Positions 1-7,297 of a stretch of DNA of 7,758 nt are shown in pieces. The stretch is from NCBI GenBank assembly GCA_905235615.1, contig CAJOMB010000072.1, positions 1 through 7,758 of the forward strand, in the 5' to 3' direction. Both the position numbers and the translations under genes were made by a program. The notes under the pieces were generated by a model, which was given only the letters and a program-made list of their open reading frames with translations, was not told the DNA's origin and searched no databases. This DNA is from an uncultured Bacteroidales bacterium (GTDB taxonomy: Bacteria > Bacteroidota > Bacteroidia > Bacteroidales > UBA932). Within the stretch, counting starts at the first letter, position 1, and each line of letters begins with the position of its first letter.

Positions 1-159
1 CCTGTATTCCTCTTTGGGGATATAGCATTTCAGGAAAGGCTCTTCCGTCACGAAAGAGTCGAAGGGCAGTTCCGAGAGCTCTGCCGTCAGGATTTCCGCC
101 ATTTCCTCCGTGAAGGGAGAGAGGCGCACACATACCTCAATGTATTCGAAACTATTCAT
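1..159 (-). CDS. prmA: Ribosomal protein L11 methyltransferase, N-terminal part (cut by window edge)
   Basis: Only the first 53 codons are in the window; the gene continues past position 1. PrmA trimethylates ribosomal protein L11 in the cytoplasm using S-adenosylmethionine. The visible peptide starts MNSFEYIEVCVRLSPFTEEM and continues with an ELPFDSF segment and a CYIPKEEY segment. This matches the small N-terminal L11-recognition domain of Bacteroidetes PrmA as I remember it (YIEV start, a 'FESF' motif, then an 'Y(I/V)' strand). The methyltransferase domain lies outside, so the call rests on this domain and on position. The ATG at 157-159 overlaps by 8 nt the restored stop codon (152-154) of the AsmA-like gene upstream, which favours this start and suggests translational coupling. 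It is the last visible gene of the cmk-ispH-AsmA-prmA operon. Confidence 0.75.
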   Translation of the reverse strand, partial: MNSFEYIEVCVRLSPFTEEMAEILTAELSELPFDSFVTEEPFLKCYIPKEEYR

Positions 160-3100
160 GGGCCGCAGCTTTTTCCTGTTCCCGGACCACTTCCTGCTTC
201 AGGGATTCCCGGCGCGAAGCCACCGTAAGGCTTACTTCCTCCACCAAGGCTTCCAGACCTTGTGCCTGGGAAATGACGTTCTCATCCTGCAGCGTTTCCT
301 CCGCTCCCAGATGGGTGACGGAGGCCGACAGTTGCTGGGCGGCATCCCGGTTCTGGGCCATGGCTTTTTCTATACCCACGTCAAAGATGTTGTGGATGGC
401 GGTCACCAGGTTATATTGCGCCTCATCCAGCCTGGGTGGTATAGACGGGGACGTTCGCGTTTCTGTATTTGGCCTTGCCCAGGCCGTAGTGGACGTTGTC
501 GAAGTCCGGTCCCCAGGCATTGACCCCGAATTTGATGAGGAGCGGGGATTTGAGTACGGAGATGTGGTAGCGGAACTCGTTCTCCAGATGCTGCCAGCCG
601 CTGGCCGCCAGCTGGTAGCGGTCCACGTCCAGCACAAAGGGGAACACCTCTAAGATGGCGTCTTGCAGGATGCCGGACACCGACATCTTGTCTATATGGA
701 CATTGTCCTTGTTCTTGAACATGAGCATGCCGGCCAGCCGGCTCAGTTCCTGGCTTCCGTTGAGCATAAGGTCTTTCCCGGAGATGCGCAGCACCCCGTC
801 CATGGAAGGCAGGATCAGGTTCATGCAGGTGTCTATGGCCGATGTCACCGCCAGCTCGCAGTTCAGGTCTCCGGAGAAGGATTTGAGCATGGGCATGAGG
901 GTGTCCACCGCCGGCATCAGGCTGATGATCTTGTCGGCCGTGATGTCCACCAGGTTCAGGTTGAAGCCTGCCCGCAGGTCTTCCTTGGAACGGGTGCTGT
1001 AGAAGCCTTCCACATAGACGTCGCCCATGTTGGAGGCGGCCAGCGCATTGGTAATCTGCAGCGTGCGGTCCCGCATGGCGGCTTCGGCCGATGCCCAGCT
1101 GATTTCCAGCTGGTTATACAGGATTTCTTGGGCTTCGAAGGAGAAGTCCACTTCCAGGTTGGAGGGAAGCACGAAGAGCTTGCTTGGCCGGACGGTGGTG
1201 TCCGCTTTCCCGGAGGCCGATGCCGTCGCCTCGCGGGGCCGGTCCGGGGCCCTCAGCAGCTGGTTCACATCAATCCGGTCGCTTCTGAGGTCGGCCTTCA
1301 GTTTCAGCGGGCTGCGGCTCCGGCCCAGGATGGCCCGGCGCATTCCGGTGAGGCGCGCCTGGGCGCTGAGGTCGGATTCTCCGGAACGCAGCGTCACGTT
1401 TTTCACCGCCAGGGTGTCGTTGTCAAAATTCCCGTCGAAGGCGGAAACCGTGGTGCCAAGGGGCAGGGAAGGCATTCCTATATGGGCGTTCTCCAAAGCG
1501 ACAGTTCCTTCCACATCCCATTCCCGGAAATATTTCTTGAGGGCGTCGGAGAGGCTGATTTTGATATCGGCCGATGCGAACTCGTCCTTCTGAAGGCTCT
1601 CCGGGCGGGCTCTGCGCGTGAGGCTGTCCCCCCGGGGCCTCCCCGTCCCGGCGCGACGCTGATGCCGCCGGGCGGTAGCGTCAAAAGCCAGATTTTCCAG
1701 GGAATACTTGTCTTCACCTATGCCGATATCCAGCCCCCGGCTCCGGGAGTTCAGGTTCAGGCGGGGGACCGGAAGCACCGTACCGGCCGGGTTTAAGCGG
1801 AAGTGCTCCGTATTGCCGGAAAGGCGCACGGAAAGGCCCTCCGAGTCCCGCATGTCCAATGCGGCCAGCTGGAGGGTTCCCACCAGGGCCTTGTCCTTGG
1901 TCTCTCCGCTCACATTCACCCCGCCGCCCCTTACGAACATGCTCTGATAGGTGACGTTGAGCGTATCGACGAGGGCCTCCATGCCTATTGTATTCTTCCG
2001 CGTGGAAACGTTCAGTTGCAGGGAAGGCAGGAAGGCGTCTATGCTGTCCTTGGGATAAAAGACCGTAATGTCTTCTCCGCTCAGCCGGCCTTCTATGCGG
2101 GCTTTCCCGATTTCACCGGCCGACAGGCAGGACAGCCGCGAAGTCCCTTGCAAATCCAGATTCAGGCTGCCTGTGGCGCTGAGCTCCAGGTCCGGAAGGA
2201 AAACCTGCACCAAGGAATCCAACCGGGCGGCCGCCTTTCCGCTGAGGGCAACCAGCGGGTCCTTGCCCAGGATATCCCGGGCACTTCCTTCCACATCCAC
2301 CCGGGCGCCGGCCATCTCTACACGGAGCCGCTCCACCCGGGCGTCCACTTCCTTCAGGTCATCCGTTTGGGCACTCACATCCACGGCCAGAAGGCCCTTT
2401 CGGCCCATTCCCTCGTAGTCCACGGAGGCCGGGGGAACCAGCAGATGCGCTTTCATCGAGGGCAGCTCTCCCTTTCCGTATCGGCCTTGGGCAGCGGCAT
2501 CCAGGCTCACGCAGGCATCGGTGTCCAGCTTTTTCAGGAAGTCAAAGTTCTTCCTGTATTCTTGGATGAGGTCTCCTATGGGGCACTTGTCAATGGCTGC
2601 CTGCACATCCAGGTCCCAGACGCCGGCCTGGGAGAGCAGTTCTCCCTTCCCTTTCAGTTCCAGCGCAGACAGTTTCACAAGAAGGTGGTTCAGAATCACT
2701 TCTATGGCCCCGTCCTGCCTTTTTGGGAAATGGGCGTCCACTTCCAGGCCTATGGGAACCTGAAGCCGTCCGAAACTGCCTGTCCTCAGGCGGGTGGAAG
2801 CATCGGCCGATGCCGTGAGATGCCGCCCGTGGTTTTTCAGTCTCAGGGACTCTAAGCGCATGGCCAGGGTGTCCTGGGGAAGGCGGCCGGTCACCAGCAT
2901 GGAGTCGAGGGAAAGGACGGCGTCCGACTGGACGAGGTCCCGGGTGTCCAAGCTTCCTTCAAAAGAGAGGCGGCGCATGCCCATGAGGGCGTGGATGCTG
3001 TCTTCCGGGCTGGTGAAAACCACCAACGGACGGTCTTCCAGCTGCACTTTGTCTATCCGGATGGCCGGCGTCTTGCTTCCGATGCTGTCGGCCTTGGGCC

Positions 3101-3593
3101 CGGAGGGGCCGATGGGAAGGAGGTCCCAGTTGGCCCGGCCTTCCGGGAAGCTGTGGGCGAAGATGCGGGGGCGGCTCAGGCGTGCCCGGTGAATATGGTA
3201 CTCGCCCCGCATGAGGGCTACATAATTGAGCGAAAGGTTCAGCTCCCGGGCGCTGCAGAGCGTGTCCGGTGCTCCGTCTTTTCCATAGCCCGTCCGGCCC
3301 AGGTTCATCCGGCGGCCCGGCTCCGTGAGAAGCGTGTCATATTGGGCATAGCGTTCATGCGGATAGGTGATGGAAAAGTCTTTGGCGTCAATGTTCAGGA
3401 AGGGGAAACTCTTGATCACATGGGCCCTGACTTCCCGGAAACAGACATCTCCCTCCACGAGTCCCTGGGTGACGCGGTTCACGATGCCGGTGAGCACGGA
3501 GGGCCTCAGGAGAATCTGGAGGGCCACCAAAAGCGCCAGCACAAGTCCTGCGAGGGCCATCAGTACGTTCCGTATGACCTTCCGGGCTTTCAT
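152..3593 (-). pseudogene. AsmA-family envelope protein, split by a single-base frameshift
   Basis: A very large AsmA-like protein, of the group thought to act at the inner membrane/periplasm in outer-membrane biogenesis or lipid transport; its exact role is unknown. Residues about 9-29 form one hydrophobic N-terminal anchor (VLMALAGLVLALLVALQIL) after a basic start, followed by a long periplasmic region rich in beta-strands. The C-terminal AsmA-like part covers about 870-1054 (MDGVLRISGKDLMLNGS, then ELSRLAGMLMFKNKDN). An Arg-rich linker sits near 642-665. The main frame stops at 423-425 after 1056 residues. The homologous tail (LDEAQYNLVTAIHNIF onwards, 92 residues, helical and charged) continues in another frame to the TAG at 152-154. 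Deleting one base at 431-432 gives 1147 whole codons (1146 residues). The ATG at 3591-3593 directly abuts the ispH stop. It may be a sequencing error, a real mutation, or less likely recoding. Confidence 0.85.
423..441 (-). other. Frameshift site and premature stop in the AsmA-like gene
   Basis: Read on the minus strand, codons ACC ACC CAG (440-432) are followed by GCT GGA TGA, ending at 423. If one G of the CAG-G pair (431-432) is skipped, reading becomes ACC ACC CAG CTG GAT GAG (T T Q L D E) and stays open to 152. The C-terminal helix after this point is family-typical, and its use of the second frame is what reveals the shift. No clear slippery heptamer or downstream stem-loop is evident by eye. 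Confidence 0.8.
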
Positions 3594-4463
3594 CTATTTG
3601 AGGGCGGAAACGGCATCGGCCACGCTTTCAAGCAACCATTTGGGCGTAGAAGTGGCGCCGCAGATTCCAACCCGGTCCCGGTCGTTGAACCAGGCCGGGT
3701 CTATTTCTTCCGTACCACCGATGAGGTAGGTCCGGGGATTGGCGCGGCGGCACAGGTCGGAGAGGACTTTCCCGTTGGAGGAAGTCTTTCCGGAAACGAA
3801 AAGGATGACGTCATGGGCGGAGGCAAACGCCGCCAGCTTTTCGTGGCGGGCGGCCACCTGGGCGCAGATGGTATTGTGAACGATGAGCCTGGCTCCGCGG
3901 GAAAAGAGCAGCTGGCAGATTTCCTCGTATTCCGTGGGGCTCTTGGTGGTTTGGGAGAAGATTTCCATGGGCTGGGAGAAGTCCAGGCTTGAGAGCTTTT
4001 CCTCCAGCATCTGTGCATTTTCCACCACAAGGGCGTCTCCTCCTACCTGCCCCACCAGGCCCAGCACCTCCGCATGGCCCACCCGGCCGAAAATGATGAC
4101 CTGGCCGTGGAGACCTTCTGAATGCATGCGGGCGTAGGCTTCGCGGATGCTCTTCTGAAGCTGGAGCACCACGGGGCAGGAGCAGTCGATCAGCGTAAGA
4201 TTCCGGGAGTTGGCCTCCTTATAAGTGGCCGGCGGCTCCCCGTGGGCGCGGATAAGCACGGTCCCGCCCTGGGGTACCTCCTCTAAGCTTCCCACTGTCA
4301 CCAGGCCTTTCTGCTCGAGGCGGGACAGTTCGGCCTCATTGTGGACGATGGCGCCCAGCGAATACAGGCGGTCTTCCCCGGAAAGATAGCTCTCCGCACG
4401 GGTGATGGCGCGGATCACTCCTCCGCAGAAACCGGAGCCGGGGTCTATCTCTACCTTTAACAT
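3594..4463 (-). CDS. ispH: 4-hydroxy-3-methylbut-2-enyl diphosphate reductase (IspH/LytB)
   Basis: Cytoplasmic iron-sulfur enzyme for the last step of the MEP pathway: it reduces HMBPP to isopentenyl and dimethylallyl diphosphate. From the chosen ATG (4461-4463) the protein is 289 residues, normal for the family. The three cluster-binding cysteines are visible: C13 (GSGFCGG), C96 (DCSCPVV) and C200 (HNTICAQV). Other family marks are H41, H74 (RAHGEPP), the proton-relay glutamate E132 (GHAEVLG), SQTTKS at 170-175, the SSNG substrate loop at 228-231, and GATSTPKW near 269-276. An upstream in-frame ATG at 4520 would add 19 residues encoded inside cmk with no family similarity. The 4463 start gives MLKVEID and a 7-nt overlap with the cmk stop, so I prefer it. 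It is second in the operon, and its stop abuts the AsmA-like ATG. Confidence 0.95.
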   Translation of the reverse strand: MLKVEIDPGSGFCGGVIRAITRAESYLSGEDRLYSLGAIVHNEAELSRLEQKGLVTVGSLEEVPQGGTVLIRAHGEPPATYKEANSRNLTLIDCSCPVVLQLQKSIREAYARMHSEGLHGQVIIFGRVGHAEVLGLVGQVGGDALVVENAQMLEEKLSSLDFSQPMEIFSQTTKSPTEYEEICQLLFSRGARLIVHNTICAQVAARHEKLAAFASAHDVILFVSGKTSSNGKVLSDLCRRANPRTYLIGGTEEIDPAWFNDRDRVGICGATSTPKWLLESVADAVSALK

Positions 4464-5176
4464 GACAGGCCGGGGCTTTCCAGAATGCCGAATTTGCCTT
4501 GAAGCAGGCCCAGCATCCACACCAGTTCTTCGTGGAGCGTCATGTGGGTGTTGTCCATCACATAGGCATCCAAAGCCTGACGGAGCGGAGAGGTCTCGCG
4601 GTGGGAGTCAATGTAATCCCTTTCCTTCAGATTGGCCAGCACTTCCTCCATGGAAGGCGTCTGGCCCTTGGCGACCATCTCGTCATAACGCCTTTGGGCG
4701 CGTACCTGCTCATCGGCCGTCATGAAAATCTTGACCTCCGCATGGGGGAAGACGGTGGTGCCGATATCCCGGCCGTCCATGATCACGCGCCCCCCTTCGG
4801 CGAAGGTATGGAGGCGGCGGTCTACGTATTGACGCACAAAGGGGATGGCGCTCACCGGGCTCACGCAGGAGGAGACCTCCAAGGTGCGGATATCGGCTTC
4901 TATGCAGCGCTCTCCCAGAAACAGGCGGGTAAAGCCTTCGGTGTGGCGGAAGTGAAGGTCCAGCAGGTCGATGGAATCCTGCAGGCGGGCTTCATCCATT
5001 TTCCCGTCCTCCCCGACGAGTCCTTCTTCCAGGCAGTGGAAGGTGACGCCCCGGTACAGGGCTCCGCTGTCAAGATACAGGAAACCGAATTCGGATGCCA
5101 CCATTTTGGCGAATGTGCTTTTTCCGGTGGAGGAGTAGCCGTCAACGGCGATGATGATGTCGGGAATGCTGTTCAT
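4457..5176 (-). CDS. cmk: Cytidylate kinase (CMP/dCMP kinase)
   Basis: Cytoplasmic nucleoside monophosphate kinase that phosphorylates CMP and dCMP with ATP for pyrimidine nucleotide supply. The protein has 239 residues, close to usual Cmk size. It has a P-loop GYSSTGKS at 13-20, the CMP-site segment DSGALYRGVT at 36-45, the family signature DGRDIGTTVFP at 134-144, and a lid-like arginine run (RAQRRYDEM) at 159-167. SSCVSPVSAIPFVR at 102-115 matches the 'S.VS.I..VR' stretch of Cmk. The ATG at 5174-5176 lies about 20 nt downstream of a clear Bacteroidetes-type promoter, and no Shine-Dalgarno motif is seen. It is the first gene of the minus-strand operon and overlaps ispH by 7 nt. As I recall, cmk next to ispH is common in Bacteroidales. 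Confidence 0.95.
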   Translation of the reverse strand: MNSIPDIIIAVDGYSSTGKSTFAKMVASEFGFLYLDSGALYRGVTFHCLEEGLVGEDGKMDEARLQDSIDLLDLHFRHTEGFTRLFLGERCIEADIRTLEVSSCVSPVSAIPFVRQYVDRRLHTFAEGGRVIMDGRDIGTTVFPHAEVKIFMTADEQVRAQRRYDEMVAKGQTPSMEEVLANLKERDYIDSHRETSPLRQALDAYVMDNTHMTLHEELVWMLGLLQGKFGILESPGLSC

Positions 5177-5198
5177 GCTTTCTGTTCTGTCAAGATTA

Positions 5199-5230
5199 CA
5201 AAATTAGGAAAAATTCACGATATTTGCATA
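5199..5230 (-). promoter_or_regulatory. Bacteroidetes-type promoter for the cmk-ispH-AsmA-prmA operon
   Basis: On the minus strand there is a -7 element TAATTTTG (5199-5206), an exact TAnnTTTG match. Exactly 20 nt upstream is TATG (5227-5230), three of four bases of the TTTG -33 element. Transcription would begin near 5191-5194, leaving a leader of roughly 15-20 nt before the cmk ATG. The arrangement is the same as at efp. Confidence 0.65.
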
Positions 5231-5240
5231 AATTATATCG
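5218..5240. promoter_or_regulatory. Inverted repeat in the divergent region, possible operator
   Basis: CGATAT (5218-5223) and ATATCG (5235-5240) form perfect 6-bp arms around an 11-bp centre that itself holds ATTT-GCAT-AAAT (5222-5233, half a turn of extra partial symmetry). It covers the -33 side of the cmk promoter and the likely -7 of the response-regulator promoter, so a protein bound here could affect both genes. The arms are short and the region is AT-rich, so chance is possible. Confidence 0.3.
5219..5226 (+). promoter_or_regulatory. Weak candidate -7 element for the response regulator
   Basis: GATATTTG matches five of the six fixed bases of TAnnTTTG and ends 16 nt before the ATG at 5243. 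I see no good TTTG about 20 nt upstream. It lies inside the spacer and -33 area of the oppositely directed cmk promoter, so the two would compete for RNA polymerase. Only 66 nt separate the two start codons, so some promoter for this gene must lie here or within cmk. Confidence 0.25.
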
Positions 5241-5242
5241 AC

Positions 5243-6391
5243 ATGAAAATTCTGATTGTAGACGACGAAAGGGCCATCCGCTACTCCCTCAAGGAGATTC
5301 TGGAAATGGAGGGATATGCGGTAGAAACCGCCGAGAACGGACTGGAAGGGCTGGAGAAGGCCCAAAAAGAGAAATACGACGCCATTTTCTGCGACATCAA
5401 GATGCCGCAGATGGACGGCACGGAAATGCTCTCCAAGGTGATAGAGGAGGGGATAGAGACACCTGTGGTGATGGTGTCCGGCCATGCGGACATCTCCACC
5501 GCCGTAGACTGCATCAAACGGGGCGCCTTCGATTTCATCGAAAAACCGCTGGACCTGAACCGCATCCTCATCACCCTCAAGAACGCCACGGACAAAGCCT
5601 CCCTTGTGAAAGAGACCAAAATCCTCAAGAAGAAGATTTACGGCAGGGAAATGGTGGGAGAATCGGAGCCCGTCGGCCATCTGAAGGATATGATTCAGAA
5701 GGTGGCTCCCACGCAGGCCAGCATCCTCATTACCGGCCCCAACGGCTCCGGCAAGGAACTGGTGGCCCAGAGCATCTACCAGCTTTCTCCCCGCTCCATG
5801 ATGCCGTTTGTGGAGGTGAACTGCGCCGCCATTCCCTCCGAGCTCATCGACAGCGAGCTCTTCGGCCACAAAAAGGGGTCGTTTACATCGGCCATCAAAG
5901 ACCATAAGGGAAAATTCGAGCAGGCCGACGGCGGCACCATCTTCCTGGACGAGATTGGGGACATGTCCCTGGCGGCCCAGGCCAAGGTGCTGCGGGTGCT
6001 GCAGGAACGCAAGCTCACCCCCGTGGGCGGAGACAAGGAAATCACGGTGGACGTGCGCGTGATTGCCGCCACCAACAAGAACCTGCAGGAAGAGATTGGA
6101 AAGGGTAATTTCCGCGAAGACCTCTACCACCGTCTCAGCGTGATTGTGCTCAAGGTGCCCGCTTTGGATGAAAGGAAGGAGGATATTCCCCTGCTGATTG
6201 AGCACTTCTCCAAGATGATTTCCGGGGAAAGCGGAAAGCCCGTGCGGGAGTTCGAACCCGCCGCCATGGCGCTTCTGAAAGAGCGTTCCTGGCCCGGCAA
6301 CATAAGAGAACTGCGCAATGTCGTGGAGCGTCTCCTGATTCTCGGAGGCAGTCCCGTCACTGCGCAGGATGTAAAAGATTACGCGTTTTAA
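5243..6391 (+). CDS. NtrC-type response regulator (receiver + sigma-54 AAA+ domain) without a DNA-binding domain
   Basis: A 382-residue two-component regulator. The receiver domain (about 1-118) has acidic D7/D8, phospho-acceptor D51 (FCDIKMP), S79 and K101 (EKP). A charged helical linker (about 119-135) leads to the AAA+ domain (about 136-375): Walker A GPNGSGKE at 165-172, L1 loop GSFTSA at 212-217 in place of GAFTGA, Walker B GGTIFLDEIGD at 230-240, sensor-I ATNKN near 276-280, arginine-finger region FREDLYHRL at 290-298, and sensor-II PGNIREL at 351-357. The protein ends 25 residues later, with no room for the Fis-type helix-turn-helix of NtrC (about 470 residues). From memory, Bacteroidetes have a conserved HTH-less group of this size, so this is probably not a truncation. 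The ATG at 5243 gives a normal receiver start; the frame is open far upstream only because it is antisense to cmk. No histidine kinase gene is nearby. Confidence 0.9.
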   Translation: MKILIVDDERAIRYSLKEILEMEGYAVETAENGLEGLEKAQKEKYDAIFCDIKMPQMDGTEMLSKVIEEGIETPVVMVSGHADISTAVDCIKRGAFDFIEKPLDLNRILITLKNATDKASLVKETKILKKKIYGREMVGESEPVGHLKDMIQKVAPTQASILITGPNGSGKELVAQSIYQLSPRSMMPFVEVNCAAIPSELIDSELFGHKKGSFTSAIKDHKGKFEQADGGTIFLDEIGDMSLAAQAKVLRVLQERKLTPVGGDKEITVDVRVIAATNKNLQEEIGKGNFREDLYHRLSVIVLKVPALDERKEDIPLLIEHFSKMISGESGKPVREFEPAAMALLKERSWPGNIRELRNVVERLLILGGSPVTAQDVKDYAF

Positions 6392-6961
6392 CTATTTCAC
6401 GCGCTGGCCGTAGGAGCGGTCCGTGGTGTTCACGGTGATAATCTCGCCGGTCTCGATGAACAGGGGAACCATAATCTTGGCACCGGTCTCCAGCGTCACT
6501 TCCTTCAGGGCCGATGTGGAGGCGGTGTTGCCCTTCACGGCAGGCTCGGAATAGGTAACCTCCAGGGTTACATAGGTGGGAAGTTCGCAGGTGAGGCAGC
6601 GCTCTTCGGGCTCCGTCATGAACATCATTTCCACGTGCTGGCCTTCCTTCATGAGGTCTGCGTTGTCCACCACGTCGTGGGGCAGGGTAATCTGCTCGTA
6701 GGTTTCTTCGTGCATGAAGTTGAAGGCCTCGCCGTCGTCATAGAGGAACTGGTAGGGACGACGCTCCACGGAGATGGTGTCCAGTTTCACGCCGGCGGTG
6801 AAAGTGTTCTCCAGGATGCGGCCGTTTTCCAGGTTGCGCAGTTTGGTTTTCACGAAAGCAGGGCCCTTGCCGGGTTTCACGTGCTGGAAGTACACCACGG
6901 CGCAAGGTTTGCCGTTGAACATGATGTACATTCCGTTCTTCAGATCAGCAGTTGTTGCCAT
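6392..6961 (-). CDS. efp: Translation elongation factor P
   Basis: EF-P binds stalled ribosomes between the P and E sites and promotes peptide bond formation at polyproline stretches. The protein is 189 residues, the usual length. It has an N-terminal KOW-like domain (about 1-62), a middle OB domain (about 65-128) and a C-terminal OB domain (about 130-187) with the family signature around GNTASTSALKEVTLETG. The loop tip reads HVKPGKGPAF with K32 at the position modified in many species (K34 in E. coli), so this is a lysine-type EF-P. No modifying enzyme such as EpmA is in the window. The ATG at 6959-6961 has no Shine-Dalgarno motif but lies about 36 nt below a strong promoter. Its TAG directly touches the stop codon of the convergent response-regulator gene. 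Confidence 0.97.
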   Translation of the reverse strand: MATTADLKNGMYIMFNGKPCAVVYFQHVKPGKGPAFVKTKLRNLENGRILENTFTAGVKLDTISVERRPYQFLYDDGEAFNFMHEETYEQITLPHDVVDNADLMKEGQHVEMMFMTEPEERCLTCELPTYVTLEVTYSEPAVKGNTASTSALKEVTLETGAKIMVPLFIETGEIITVNTTDRSYGQRVK

Positions 6962-7003
6962 AAAATTGGTTTATTTAGTTAATCATTCGTTCTAAAAAGC
7001 CCA

Positions 7004-7035
7004 CAAAATTAACCATTTGCCGGATTTTCTGCAAA
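7004..7035 (-). promoter_or_regulatory. Strong Bacteroidetes-type promoter for efp
   Basis: On the minus strand, TTTG (7032-7035) is followed after exactly 20 nt by TAATTTTG (7004-7011). This is a full match to the TTTG-N19-21-TAnnTTTG consensus of Bacteroides vegetative promoters. Transcription would start near 6996-6999, giving an AT-rich leader of about 36 nt. The -33 element lies 8 nt from the end of the RhuM remnant. Confidence 0.75.
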
Positions 7036-7042
7036 TTTTCTT

Positions 7043-7288
7043 TCATCTTAGGCCGCAATGGGATGCATCCGGGCGGCGTAGACAAGGTCGAATTTCCCGG
7101 ATCTCGGCCAACAGGTGCTCAAAATAATCCTCTCCCAGGAAGGAGCCGTTCTCCATCCGCTTTTTGTCGATGACGTAGCCCCGGATGGTTTCGTCGTGAT
7201 AGACCACTTCCACACCCTAAGATTTGTCCTGAGCCTGGAATATGAGGAATTCGGCGGTGCTGTTGCGTATGGTGAGGTTCTTTTCCAT
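7043..7288 (-). pseudogene. RhuM-family (virulence RhuM-like) remnant with internal deletion
   Basis: From the ATG at 7286-7288 the reading begins MEKNLTIRNSTAEFLIFQAQ, then DKS, a TAG stop (codon 24), and GVEVVYHDETI. This is the start of RhuM-like proteins common in gut Bacteroidales, as I remember them. In relatives, ETI is followed by WLTQ and a winged-helix-like region. Here it jumps directly to RGYVIDKKRMENGSFLGEDY and FEHLLAEIREIR, which belongs over 100 residues further on. After EIR the family sequence (usually a SERRFYQK segment) is lost and the reading ends at TGA 7043-7045. So the gene has an internal deletion, a nonsense codon and a missing C-terminal half, and cannot make a normal protein. 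RhuM function is poorly known; such genes often lie in restriction-modification or pathogenicity islands. The assignment is by memory of family sequence. Confidence 0.65.
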
Positions 7289-7297
7289 AGCTGATTG

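Noticed and set aside
1590..1680. Possible local compensated frameshift in the AsmA-like gene (Arg-rich stretch)
   Set aside because: The reading resumes as normal AsmA-like sequence in the same frame, and other frames give nothing better. A basic linker is the simpler explanation.
800..2820. Recurring GGCCGAT/ATCGGCC word within the AsmA-like gene
   Set aside because: It mostly reflects repeated Ala-Ser-Ala/Ser-Ala-Asp codons (GCA TCG GCC GAT) in the protein, not an independent DNA element.
663..3992. Long plus-strand open frames (663-1796, 1803-2855, 2991-3992) opposite the AsmA-like gene
   Set aside because: Their composition is His/Gly/Gln-rich and unlike any family, and they run antisense to a protein with clear family features. 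They are typical GC-rich shadow frames.
4464..4520. Longer IspH start adding 19 residues
   Set aside because: The extra residues lie within cmk and do not resemble IspH. The ATG at 4461-4463 gives the standard N-terminus and a typical short overlap.
4499..5242. In-frame plus-strand extension of the response regulator across cmk (630-residue version)
   Set aside because: It is antisense to a clear cytidylate kinase. A normal receiver domain starts at the ATG at 5243, so the extension is only absence of stops.
5204..6205. Minus-strand 333-residue open frame opposite the response regulator
   Set aside because: The plus strand encodes complete receiver and AAA+ motifs. The antisense product is His-rich with no recognisable domain.
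6381..6404. Hairpin terminator between the response regulator and efp
   Set aside because: Only CGCG (6382-6385) can pair with CGCG (6400-6403), with a 14-nt loop and no U-run. This is too weak to call.
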